Shown in pieces: positions 23,341-38,900 of a stretch of 64,000 bases of DNA (positions are counted from its first letter, which is position 1; each line of letters starts with the position of its first letter). The notes beneath the pieces were generated by a model. It was not told where the DNA came from. It saw nothing but the letters and a program-made list of their open reading frames with translations, and searched no databases. The DNA comes from Syngnathus acus (taxonomy: Eukaryota; Chordata; Actinopteri; Syngnathiformes; Syngnathidae), in contig NC_051102.1 in NCBI RefSeq assembly GCF_901709675.1, positions 5,057,412 to 5,121,411 on the forward strand. The letters run 5' to 3'. A program made the position numbers and the translations under genes.

Positions 23341-26300
23341 AGACGAGCAGTGGTTTGAGTGGTGCCACCTCCAGCTGTCACAAAAGGGTCCAAAAGGAGA
23401 TGCGGGGGTGTCTACGATTTTCTTTTGGGCTTGGGGGGCTGCAAGGGTTGAATAGAAAGATAAACTGAAGAGCCCCCCCTGTCCCCTCCCCCATACAAAC
23501 CCTTGAGAAAGGAGCTCGTCATCTGCATCAGGCAGCTCATTGGCCTCTTTTCGAAGCCGTGCGCACACTCGGCACGTCGTCGCAAATAGCCAACGACTTG
23601 GAGCCTGCTTCTCCACCTGTTCCTCTTTTCATTGGTCTTCTCAAACACATATCAGAGTTCACCAGGTCTTCACCAGTGGGCAAGATGCAACAAAAGAAGC
23701 GGATATGTCATATTTCAAAAGATAATTAATCAAGAGGAGGCAAAAAAAAAAGGCGACTCTGATGAAGGGAACCCTGGAGGCCTGGTTGTCATGACAACAA
23801 GAGTGACGGAGAAGCTCTGCAATGTCCAGAAATGACAGAGGTTCTGGGACACCTCCAAGTAGTAACAAAAAATCAAATGCGGACAAAAGTAGTGGATCAC
23901 CAGCTGGAAGTAAACAGGAATAAAAATCTGCTATTGGGATGTACAGGAAATGCAAATGTGCAATTTGGACATTGAAATGAAATGGAAGGATCCAGCATTG
24001 TTGATTTTCTTGTAGGAGCTGCGCACGTTCCCGCTCAAACCAACTTTGACTTGAAGATGACAGTCAGTGATTCACCCTCCTCCTCCTCCTGTCGGCAACA
24101 TGTGGTGCCGTTACCATGGCGGCCAGGGTGGGGGTGGCGTCGACATGTGCGGGAGACAGGCAGGCAGGAATTGGAGGGTGGCAAAGGCTCAGGGTGGGGG
24201 GGAGCGACCAATAAGAATAGGACCCCCCCCCCCGGCCCGGCCCAGCCCAACCCGGCCCGGCCCCCTAGTGCACTTTGTAGTGAAGAAAGGTGCCGGTGCG
24301 TGGATTCTGCTCCTCATCCTCGAGGCATTGACGGAAGGCCGAGGGAAGAAGACGTGCCGGGAAACGAAGGAGGAAGATGAGATGAGAGGCAGACAACCGT
24401 CCGCCGGTCCCATTTCCCTAAAAGTTGCTTGCTGCATTTGTGCAAAAGCACTCACGTTTTGTTGCCTCCTTGACAGGGACGACACTTCAGACACCAAAAC
24501 TCGCCGGATGGTTGATTTGCTCTCAAACCGAAACATGACCCAAAGATGGAAGAAATGTGTTTCCTGTTAGCTGATGCTGCAACGCTTTTGATGCCGAAAA
24601 AAATGCATGACGGTCAACAGCAGAGATGACGAGTTTGGCTTTGCTGGGACACGAGCGCAACGTGAGTAGGAGCTTGGTCTTGTCTGAGGCAACGCGAGCA
24701 AAATCCCTCCGATTGTTGTGTGCAAATTTGAGTTTGGTGCTGGAACGGGGTTGACAGAAAAATTTGATTGAAATTGGCACTGAAAAATGAGAAGGCGCTC
24801 GCTCGTCAGATGGCAAAGAGACCCCAGCGGATGCAATCCAGGAACGTTTGCTAGCCCAGCCTTGGTTTGGAGAACTGATTGGCCCAATTGGATGCCGAAA
24901 CGGCGAGAAAGAGTTGAGGCCAAAGCCACATTTGAATTTGGGGCCGTAATCTGCTGGGTGGCGTCCCAACGTGTGCCACATTTGCACGAGAGTACGGTGC
25001 TCAGGCTTGAAAAGGAAGCCGATTGAGATGCGGAGATGTGGTTGAGCTTCACAAGTGAGTGCGCGAGCGAGCGAGCAGATGGACAATGGAGCGTCTCTGC
25101 CGCTTGTCATGCTCCCTTCCCGTCTTGTCTCGTCTGGTTTAATCCCGACTCGCTTCTTTTTTTCCTTTTTGGCATCCAGATGGTGCTCGCAGCTCGTGCG
25201 TGCGTCTATCCCACCATCACGCGTGGTCCACTCCGATGTGCATTTATTTCCTGGGCCAAGATTGACAGCCAGTGCAGCAGCTGGTATTCCAGTGCCAGCA
25301 CCACCCTCAACGAACGAGCGCGAGCAAACTTGACGGCTCATGTCCCATCTTTCTTCTGGGTGTTTTCCTACATTCTTTGATCTTCCTTTTTCCTCGTCAT
25401 CACCTTCTTTCCTTCCAGTCTTCCTTTTTCTTCCCTTCCTTTCATTAATGCTTCTTTCCAGATCTCTGCTTGTACAGTACCCCTCAACACCCCCCCCCCC
25501 CATGCACCCGCACACATAGTTGTATTGCGCAACTGTCGTCCCCCTGGTGGGTCATTGTGGAGGCGCTTTATCGGCTGCTGAATACGGCAGCGATGAATTG
25601 CCTGAATATCATTGTTGGGGGGCGGAGGGTCATCTAGTGGTGAAGGGGCACCCGATGGCGGGGGTTTGGTTAGACTCGAGAGCCTCCTGGAATTCCTGAA
25701 CAATCTTGCTCAACCTCCCGAGGTTTGACAGGCAGCGGGGGGGTGTTTGCATAAAGTCACCCCCCCATCTAATCTCTGTGACCTCTAGCATCAAGTCCAC
25801 CCCCTTATTTGACCCCCGAGGCCGAGCCTCCTCCTGCCTCTCTGAGGATTTCAGTTGGGGGTGGGTCACATTTCCTGCTCGTAGCGCATCCATTGTCGTC
25901 AGTGTGAAAGGAACATTTGCGAGAATGACAGTCCCGCTCCCACCAAGCTCTGGCTCCACACGTCGGCAAATAGGAAAACATGGCGGCGGGAGTTTTTGAG
26001 CTGTACAGTCTGATGAGATTGACACGACGCACGCAGGTGTGTTCCAGGTCTCGCTCGTTCCGCAGATGCGCACAAGTCATTTTGCAGCGTGATTGTCGTC
26101 GCTCCGTTGTTGTTGTTGCAGGGCGACGAGATCTCGGCCATCCCGGGCAAGTACAGCCGGGCCGAGTCGGCCAAGTTCCTGGCCCTGACAGTGGCGTCCA
26201 TCTTGTGCATGGCGGGTGTGCTGCTGGTGTCGGGCGTGCTTTACTGCCTGCGCCACAGGTCGCACCACAAGCTCAAGGAGAAACTCGGCGGCTTGGGAGC

Positions 26301-29300
26301 GGACGCTGCCGCCACGCAAGACGCCACCGCCACCTACCAGGTAAGTGCTACGTGGGCTCGGAGTTGCCCCTTGCTTCTTTCTTTCCTTCCACCCTTCCTT
26401 CCGCCTTTCCATCAGTCCTATCTTCTTCCTACCTTCTTTCCTTTTATACCCACTTTGGAACCTTCCTTCCTTCCTTCCTTCTTTCCTGCCTTCCGTCTGC
26501 GCTTCCTGCCTTTCCTTCCTCCCTTGACTGATGTTTCCACGACTAACCGTCAATTGAGCCTTAATTGACTCTGAGTGTGCTTTGTTTTGATGTTTGGTGG
26601 TTTGTAGATGTAGAAAGGAGGCCTTTTGTTTTGCAAACAATCTCTCGTTTGACGCGAATGCTAATTAGCGCGCCGCTAGCTAACACTCCGCTGCCAATTT
26701 GTCAGGAGCTCTGCCGTCAGCGTATGGCGGTCAAGCCGGCGGCAGACCGTTCCGAGGCGACGGCGTCCAGGATCAACAGCGTGTCTTCGCAGTTCAGTGA
26801 CGCCGCCTCGGCCGTCAGCCCGTCAGCCCGAAGCAGCCTTTCGTCCTGGAACGAGGAGCCCACCCAGCCCAACATGGACATCTCCACTGGCCACATGATC
26901 CTGGTGAGAAGCCAAGCAATACTCTGTGTGTGCGTGAAGTCGGTGGACCACCACACGCTGGTGAAGCAGCGTGTGGCTCGGGGTGACTTTATCCACTGCA
27001 AAGTTGTTTGTTGGCATGTTTGCAAAAGGTGGCCATCCCGCAGCCGCTGCATTTTCATTTCAAGCGGTTGCCTTGAGTGCCCACTCCCTCCCGTGCCGTA
27101 CTTGGAGCCCCCCCACCCCGCCCTTCCACGGCCCCTCCCCTCACATCCTTTCTGCCTGTGTCCTAAGAGGATTAGCAGACTCTCTCTATAAAGCACATTA
27201 TCTTGTGCTTTGTTGCGATTCGGGCGAGTGTTGGAGATTATATTGAGCGCAGATTAGCCCTGCGCCTGTTTTTTTTCTTTTTTTTTCATTTTGCCAGCTA
27301 CAAGGCAATCTTTTGGCAGCCGAAGTACGGAGGCACGCTTGGCAAATCAATAACTGTGGCACTAAAAAGTCTCAGCAAGCTGCAAAACACGTCACGTGCT
27401 TGTCCAATCAGAAGCATGCACCTTTGCCTCGTCCAGGTTTTTTCCCAAAGATGGTGTCTTCTTGCGCTCGAGCCCCTCCCTCCGCGCTCCAAGGGGTGTA
27501 TGGAGCATTTGGACAACATGCGGCGGGCGATCTCTGCACCTCCAGATTGGATTGCTGTAATCCCTTTAGACCGCCACCGAGTCCTTTTAGTCTGGCATGG
27601 GGATGGCCAGGGCTGGGGGCGGGGCTGTTGACTGAGTTGTGCTTGATTGGATAGTTTTAAGATTGATGGCGCACACGTATCTGACCAGTTGGAGATTGTT
27701 GCTGACTTTGTTTGAACCCTTTGCAAGCTTCACTTCGCTGGCGTGATAATGGCATCGGTCCTCCCGCTTTGCCGCAGTCGTACATGGAGGACCACCTGAA
27801 GAACAAAGACCGCTTGGAGAAGGAGTGGGAGGCGTTGTGCGCCTACCAGGCTGAGCCCAACGCCCGCACGGCGGGCCTGAAGGACGCCAATGCCAAGAAG
27901 AACCGCTCGCTCACCGTGGTGGCCTGTAAGACCCAAAAGCGCAACATCAGCAGCAAATGTTTGCCTTTTCTTGTTTTCTGGTTCCTTGTTGTTGCCGTTT
28001 GTTCACCAATTAGAGGGCAGTGTGAATGTTTGAAAAAGTAGTGATGCAAAGAAAAAAGTGAGCAAAGCGTGTTAATAGTACAAAACCAGAACGAGAAGCA
28101 GACAAAATCCAAAAGTTGTCAATGGCAAAGAATTTCTTGACGGCATGAAGGCGGCTCGTCTTCTCCTCGCAGATGATCATTGCCGCATCACCTTGCGCCT
28201 GGAGAACAGTCAAGGCAGTTCGGACTACATCAACGCCAGCCCCATCGTGAGTTGCCGCCTGGCGACAAATATTGGTCCAAGCACGACGGTTCTGAACCGG
28301 GGTGTCCTTCTGTGCCCCCGCAGATGGACCATGACCCCCGTAACCCGGCCTACATCGCCACGCAGGGCCCGTTACCGTCCACCGTGGCCGACTTCTGGCA
28401 GGCAAGCCTCCTCGGCCCCGCCCGCGACGCTGGCAAACCCTCAACAGCGCTTCCTGACGCGGCGGCCTGTTGTTTGTCTTCCAGATGGTCTGGGAGAACG
28501 GCTGCGTGGTGATCGTCATGCTTACGCCGCTGGTGGAAAGCGGCGTCAAGCAGTGCTACCACTACTGGCCTGACGAGGGCTCCAACCTCTACCACATCTA
28601 CGAGGTACGCCGGGAGGTTCCCATTCGTTGTCGTGACGTCTCGAGTCAGTTGCAGCGCATGTCATGCGTGTCGCTACGTATTTGTACGGAATCGGGGCGC
28701 ATCTTATTGTGCCGTCAGTTTGAGCTGACACCTGTCCCGTTTTGGCCGCGCAGGTCAACCTGGTGTCGGAGCACGTCTGGTGCGACGACTTCCTGGTGCG
28801 AAGCTTCTATCTGAAAAACATGCAGAGCAACGAGACGCGCACCGTCACGCAGTTCCACTTCCTGACCTGGCTCAACCGCAACGTGCCCGAGAGCGCCCGT
28901 AGCCTCCTGGACTTTCGCAGGTTGGGAACGCAGCACACAAAAAAAACAAAAAAAGGGGCTGCCACTGAGGTACAAAACCATGCCTGACCATTTTGGTTTT
29001 TATCAAAGACAGGTTCCAATCTGTAATCGAGTACCAGATAGAGGACCTTTTGAAATTTGTGGGTGCTTCCCATCCAACCTGTGCTTTTTCAGTTTTGGAG
29101 AGCTTATTTCCCTAGTGAACTTGAGTTCGGGGGCTGACACTTCCGGAACCTCTATAAAATGGACTGTTTGCTCTTAAAATGAAAACCAAAATGGCTGCCG
29201 CACTTTCCTTGAAACATTTTGTGGGTCGGCATACAGCAAAGTTTGTGGTCCAGGTGTTGACACTTTATTTTTGGCTTTGCCATGGCTTCTTGACACTTTT

Positions 29301-31109
29301 CCACACACGTCAACCAAATTTCATCTTGTCGCATGGGATGGGCCCCATGGTCGGAGCGGGCAAAATGGTGCGGAAACAACCCTCTACCCCCAACAGCATG
29401 TTTGCCCCTTCCCCCTTTACCAGCTAACTAGCGGTTGCCAGTGTCATTTTTGTGATGTTGCAGCTAGTAATATGAGCCCAGTTGCATAGTCACAAAAGTG
29501 ATCATTGGAGACTGCCATTCTGCAACTGAGGGGGCCGCATGGACCCCCAAGCCTCACTGAAACCCCTCCAAACCCTGAAACTAACACCCCCCCCTTCCAA
29601 ACATTCCCTTCGCACCTTTTCTCCTCCTGGCTGCGCCCGCTGAGCCAAGATAAGCGCTCTCCTTATTTTTGCTTGCCTCGCCCGCCTTCCTCCCCCACGC
29701 CTGCACGGCCACCCAACAGATTATTGGCTCTTCGTTTTTTTTTTTTTTTTTAATCCCAACCTTATCGGGGGCTGACCCACCATTTTGTCGGCAAAACCAC
29801 CGCTGTGCAAAAGGGAATGTTGCGTTGAAAGCAAATAATTGATTGAGATGCGTAACTCGAGTGGGCAGCACCCGTACCGGAGATCAAACATTGTCCGTGT
29901 ATCCTTGGACGGGGACGCCAATTTTGCGGACTTGTTGTCTTCTGCTGGGGCAATTTTGCGCCAATTCTGCGGGCTCCGCCTCGTCATAGCGGGGCGTGAG
30001 CGCACCCCCACTCTGCTGGCTGTTTCCATGGCAACGTGACTTTTGACTGCAGCGAGGGCCCCCTTCACCCTGGCAGCCCGAGCCTCCAAAGACGCAACGG
30101 CTGAGCGCCCCCTTGTGTTGTTGTTTTGTTTTGCAGGAAGGTGAACAAGTGTTACCGCGGCCGCGCCTGCCCAATCATCGTGCACTGCAGGCAAGTCATG
30201 TCTTTGACACATTCCCACCGAATAAAGTGAAACGTTGACAGTCAAACTCTGAAAAGTACCTCTTGCAAATGGAGACGGAACACATGCTGCTCAAGCGCCA
30301 GCTGGAACTTGCAGGGTTCCTTTCATAATTGCGATGTAGTGAAAAAGAAAGAAAGGTCCCAATGGCCTTCATCTTTATTCACGTTCAGCTCCTGACCGAC
30401 ATCCAAACTGGTGACCGATCCTTTTTATATCATGCAGCCACGCGCAAACTTTGTCCAAAATTGATTTTGCTGTTCTTTTGCAGCGATGGCGCCGGCCGCA
30501 GCGGGACGTACATCCTGATGGACATGGTCCTCAACCGCATGGCCAAAGGTGAGCGACCCACCTTTTGTGCTGCACAAGGACCACATTTAACTTTGAAAAT
30601 GAATGTGTGTGTAGGCGCCAAGGAGATGGACATGGCGGCCACACTGGAGCACCTGCGAGACCAACGGCCCGGCATGGTGCAAACCAAGGTCAGACATTCA
30701 TTTGCGTGCTGGATGAGATACAGGACACTCGATTAGCCACACCGGCCACACGCAGGTCATGGGGAAATTCCGGCTCTTCCCTAGTGGCGCCCTTTTTGCG
30801 GCCCTCTTGAAAGTCGAGGGCCTCTGCGAGCTTGAAATGGATCCTCGTGCATAAAAATGACCGTCTTTCCAATCGTATGTTCTCTCCGGCCCGCATGCGG
30901 CGTTCTGATGAATATTGCCTCCAAGTTGCATCGTTTCCGAAGGGTCGGCCATTTTCCCACTTGCTGTGACATCACAGTCATTTTGCGATTCATTCGCAGT
31001 CTGTCAAGCTGTTTTTTTTTGTTTTTTTTTTGCTTAGGACCAGTTTGCGTTTGCCTTGACAACGGTGGCTGAAGAAGTCAACGCTATCCTCAAAGCGCTT
31101 CCTCAGTAG
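18017..31109 (+). CDS. ptprn2: Receptor-type tyrosine phosphatase N2 (phogrin / IA-2beta), pseudophosphatase
   Basis: Dense-core vesicle membrane protein of neuroendocrine cells. 893 residues, 22 exons: 18017..18110, 19036..19086, 19174..19287, 19615..19714, 19772..20007, 20462..20710, 20793..20833, 20947..21242, 21315..21401, 22283..22362, 22971..23035, 26122..26340, 26706..26903, 27778..27925, 28173..28246, 28324..28401, 28485..28604, 28754..28920, 30137..30190, 30484..30548, 30615..30688, 31038..31109. Signal peptide (residues 1-27); Cys-rich RESP18-like region ([26 protein letters not shown]); acidic luminal part; membrane-proximal domain ([10 protein letters not shown]); membrane span about 490-514; phosphatase-like domain about 620-893. 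The signature is HCSDGAGRS (Cys823, Asp825 in place of Ala) and the WPD loop is WLN (789-791), so catalysis is unlikely. [16 protein letters not shown] and linkage to esyt2 favour PTPRN2 over PTPRN. Two introns (28402-28484, 30191-30483) start with GC. Exons 5 and 7 of the variable luminal region are less certain. Confidence 0.94.
18480..18499. other. Perfect 20-bp palindrome with inverted TGACG half-sites
   Basis: The sequence ACGATGACGATCGTCATCGT equals its own reverse complement. It sits in ptprn2 intron 1, about 370 bases after exon 1, and contains two inverted TGACG half-sites of the CREB/ATF type separated by AT. A regulatory role is inference only. Confidence 0.4.
23300..23338. repeat. 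(CG)n(CA)n alternating purine-pyrimidine tract in ptprn2 intron 11
   Basis: A short CG run continues into about 14 CA repeats. Such an uninterrupted alternating tract can adopt Z-DNA. It is probably just a microsatellite. Confidence 0.9.
26375..26530. repeat. Degenerate (TTCC)n pyrimidine tract, ptprn2 intron 12
   Basis: About 150 bases of CTTCC/TTTCC-rich sequence starting some 35 bases after the exon 12 donor. Open frames rich in Phe-Leu-Pro-Ser, or Glu-Gly-Arg-Lys on the other strand, are artefacts of this repeat. Confidence 0.85.
28402..28484 (+). other. ptprn2: GC-AG intron in ptprn2 (83 bp)
   Basis: The exon ends ...TTCTGGCAG and the intron begins GCAAGC, ending ...TCTTCCAG. The flanking protein (ADFWQ | MVWENGC) is uninterrupted relative to PTPRN2, and no GT donor nearby preserves it. 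The donor matches the AG|GCAAG pattern usual for rare GC donors. Confidence 0.85.
30191..30483 (+). other. ptprn2: GC-AG intron inside the phosphatase signature of ptprn2
   Basis: The exon ends GTGCACTGCAG and the intron begins GCAAGT, an ideal GC-donor consensus. It ends TTTTGCAG before CGATGGCGCC. Joining gives His-Cys-Ser-Asp-Gly-Ala-Gly-Arg with the serine codon split. Using the nearby GT (CAA|GTCATG) would break the conserved motif. Confidence 0.88.
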
Positions 31110-35211
<4,102 letters not shown>

Positions 35212-35637
35212 CGGCCATCCTCCGTCCTCGACGCAGAAAGAAACGTGTGCATGTGTGTTTGTGTGCATTCACAAAACTGACGATAGAAGACAAATTCAAG
35301 ATTCAAGAGTTTTTGCGACTTTACAGAGAATAATCTGCAGAAGACAAAGAGCACCAACGTGTTCAAGGGCAAAGTGACGCGTGTCACATTAATTAATTTC
35401 ACATTTGTGAATTCTATTTCTATATGTGTAATTTTGAGTGAATTGTCAAAAAATCTCATTAAAAATGTCACATTTGCAGTTTGGAAAAGTTGCACAGTTT
35501 GTACATATCAGCATATACTACTGCCTTTTCTATATATTTTATATCCTTTATTTTCTATGCTCTGACTGCTCTTTATTTAATTTGCTTTTTGTACCAAAGG
35601 AGCAGTGCTCAATTTTCAATGTACTGTGTACAAAGAC

Positions 35638-35643
35638 AATAAA
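35638..35643 (+). promoter_or_regulatory. Polyadenylation signal of lactb2
   Basis: AATAAA in CAAAGACAATAAAGGCG, 430 bases after the lactb2 stop and about 260 bases before the smg7 ATG. The spacing between the two tandem genes is therefore very short. Confidence 0.7.
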
Positions 35644-35809
35644 GGCGATTCTGATTAGGTGCTGACGAGAAAGTGAAAATAGATGACGCACTAACATTGA
35701 CGGAAGTAGATTTTCGTCCGTCACACACGTTCACACTCACACAAGCGCCCAGACACTCGCGATGACATGAACAGACATAGGCACACGCCCCTTGCACACG
35801 AAATGTGAG

Positions 35810-35902
35810 AGGCGGGCGGGCTGACAGGAAGCAACAATATGGCGGCGTTCGTGTTGTCAACCCTTGAGCTCCTCGTTGCGTGAACGCGGGAGAGCCGTCA
35901 CG
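35810..35902 (+). promoter_or_regulatory. smg7: smg7 promoter / 5' UTR region
   Basis: A GC-richer segment beginning with GGCGGGCGGG near 35812 lies between the lactb2 poly(A) site and the smg7 ATG. CpG-rich sequence continues into intron 1 to about 36360. This is consistent with a TATA-less housekeeping promoter; no start site can be fixed from sequence alone. Confidence 0.45.
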
Positions 35903-38900
35903 ATGAGCCTCTGCGCGCACTTTGTCCGGTAGGTTGCGCTCCCCGGCTCTTATGCCGACACATACGACACGAGGAGCGGCAAGAAGTGGCCTGTGAAAGC
36001 GACGTTCGCTCCTGTTTTGCTGGCGTGCTAAGGCTAAAGCTAGCGTCGGCTAGCTAGCCTCCAACATCAACAAACAGTCGATGCCACCACATTGCGCGGA
36101 TACAGTCGCTTTTCTTCGCGCATTCAAACGTCACTTTGACTTGAGTATGTTTTTCGTTGTCGTCGCTTGGCCATTTGCTACGTAGCTTTCGCTTTTTGCT
36201 AGCATTGGCGATGTTGTACAAGGTTGTGTGACGTCACGAGGGTGCGTGATCAATATCCTTGACAGGTGGCGGTTGTTGTGAGGCTACGCGTCGCAGTGCG
36301 CTCGCTGCCAGAGACTTTAGCGTCACGACGATATTTGCGTGACGTTTAGCCGCGGACCTCATTGGGGTTGAAGTGTGTTGTTGTCTAACCCGCTGCTCTC
36401 TGTTGTGTTGACGAGCAGACAGGCAGAGGCCCTCAAGGCGGACATGACAGGTGAGTGCCTTCGGCGTCGAAGTTCACGCTTATAAAAAGAACGTCTTTCA
36501 CTCAAAATGGACCTTTTCCTTCATTTCGTCTGAAAACTTTGTGACATTGTGTTCCATGGTACCCGGGCAAAGAATTGTATGATCTAATTTTCATGATATC
36601 AACTGCTGGGGGGGGGGGGGGGGATTAGGGGTTGCAGCCCATCGTTGGGCGTGAGGTGGGGTACACCCCGAACCGGTCGCCAGCCAATCGCAGGGCACAT
36701 TATAGATGAACGAGCAAGCGTTTACAACCTCACGAACAATTTCGAGTGTTCAATGGACCTACCGTGCACGTTTTGGGCATGTGGGAGGAATAGCAGGCTA
36801 CCCGCTGAAAACCCACGCAGGCACGGGGAGAACATACGAATTCCACACATGGAGCCCAGATTTAAACTCACTGCACTGCGGCGGACGTGCTAATCAGTGA
36901 CCTCCAATTTTCTGATGATGCGTACATGTAGGAAATTATGATGTGCATACTAGTGGCACATGGTGATCGAGTTTGTGACTTTGGATGCTGAAACATGGGA
37001 TTAGGGTGCCAACAACTTGCAGAGAACAAGCAGTTGTCATTTTTACCACAATGAACACAATCACCAAGTTCCACACTATTGTGCACTTAAGTTGGTGTGA
37101 CATCCCAACCTGTTACTGTTACCTTGGCAACAGAACACACTGCACTCGTTTTGAAATGCAGCTACGACCACATGATTGTGCCGAAGTAAGAGATTTAAGA
37201 ATATGAAGCGATATCCGCTTCCCAATCATCGTGTTTGTGACTTTGTGTGGAAGTCTGTCGTTACCATGGCAACACAACACGGTATTCTCAACTGACGAAT
37301 GATGCTTTGTTGGGAAATGGAGTTACGGCCTCGATGAATGAGCCGAATCAATTTGTTTTTCTTATCGAAAAATAAATCAAGACTAACCGGTTGGAAGATT
37401 GTTTTCATTTTTTCTTCTTTGAATTGGTTCAGTCCATCGGGCCTTTGTAAAATAAAGCAACCTAATGTTAAGTGGCGATGGACTTCTCCAGCCCGAGATC
37501 TAGTGGTGTCACATTACCAGAATTTCAGTAGTCGGTACCAATATCTGTGATTTACTACGATTCTCGATACTAATTTGGTGCCACGGTCAAAAAAACAACA
37601 GAATCCACTTACTATTAAAATCATTTTTTTTAAAACTCTTTAAACCGTGTAGTAAACTTTCTACATGAAAAAAGAGCAGCAGTGGCATAGAGGCTTTAAG
37701 TCACACATCTATAAAAACATGCAAGATTGATAATAGATAACAATATTCAACTCTATACATTAAAAAAGAGCAGCAGTGGCATGGAGCCTCTCAAACCTCT
37801 CAAGCATTTTTTGCGAGTTGGCTTGTTCGAAGCTATAATTGCTCCGTAGTTGCCATGGTAACTGCAGCGCTGCTTTCCGGTGGCCAGCTCTTAATTGCCA
37901 TGCATGCGTTTGCGCGGCGCAGACTCCAAGCTGGCGGCGGCTGAGGCGTGGACGTCCCGCCAGGCCCTGCAGGACTTGTACCAGAAGATGCTGGTCACAG
38001 ACCTGGAGTATGCTTTGGACAAGAAGGTGGAGCAGGACCTGTAAGCGCCGTCCTGCCGGGCCCATCCCTCACCTCGCCAATGCGTGTGACCGCCTGTCGT
38101 CCGCGGTCCTGCTTGCAGGTGGAACCACGCCTTCAAGAACCAGATCACCACCTTGCAGAGCCAGGCCAAGAACCGTGCCAACCCCAACCGCAGCGAGGTC
38201 CAGGCCAACCTGTCCTTGTTCCTGGAGGCGGCCAGCGGCTTCTATACTCAGGTGGGCTGATGTTCGGACCAGTCGCCGATTGGTTTCGTCGCCAGCTTTT
38301 TGGGCTCGGCGGCGCATCTCAACCGGTGGCAACGACACAAAGAAATGGCGATGCTGTATGTTTGCTGGGCTTGGCCGCTTCCGTTTGTGGGCCCAGAGAG
38401 GAGCGAGAATGCTCTGGTCTGACTGGCTGGCCGGCCCTGTGCAGCTGTTGCAGGAGCTTTGCAGCGTCTTCAACGTTGACCTACCGTGTCGCGTCAAGTC
38501 TTCGCGGCTGGGTATCCTCGGCGGCGGACCCAACGGCAGTAGCATTGTGACACCACAGCCCAGCTCCTGCTCGTACATCTGCCAGCACTGCCTGGTGCAC
38601 CTGGGCGACATCGGTGAGCAAGAGCCAGATCAGCGAGAGGAGAGGAGCGGGTTAGGGTGGCCGTCTGACCTTCCGCCGCCTTTTGACGCTTTTCAGCACG
38701 CTACCGCAACCAGACCAGCCAGGCCGAGTCCTACTACCGGCACGCCGCCCAGCTGGTCCCGTCCAACGGTGAGTCCCTGCCCGCCGCCCCCTTGACAACT
38801 TGCGAGCACATCGACCTTGAGGCCGCTTGCCACCGGGCCCGTCGCGTGCGCGGCTCAAGCCCAAAGGAGGCCAACCTTAGTTCCAGCATTAGCTTTCCAT

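Noticed and set aside
24006-24065. Possible extra ptprn2 exon after the acceptor at about 24016
   Set aside because: The acceptor looks good, but in the required phase it reaches TGA without a donor; exon 11 joins exon 12 directly in phase.
26077-26640. Minus-strand Lys/Glu/Gly-rich frame
   Set aside because: Antisense of a ptprn2 exon and the adjacent TTCC repeat.
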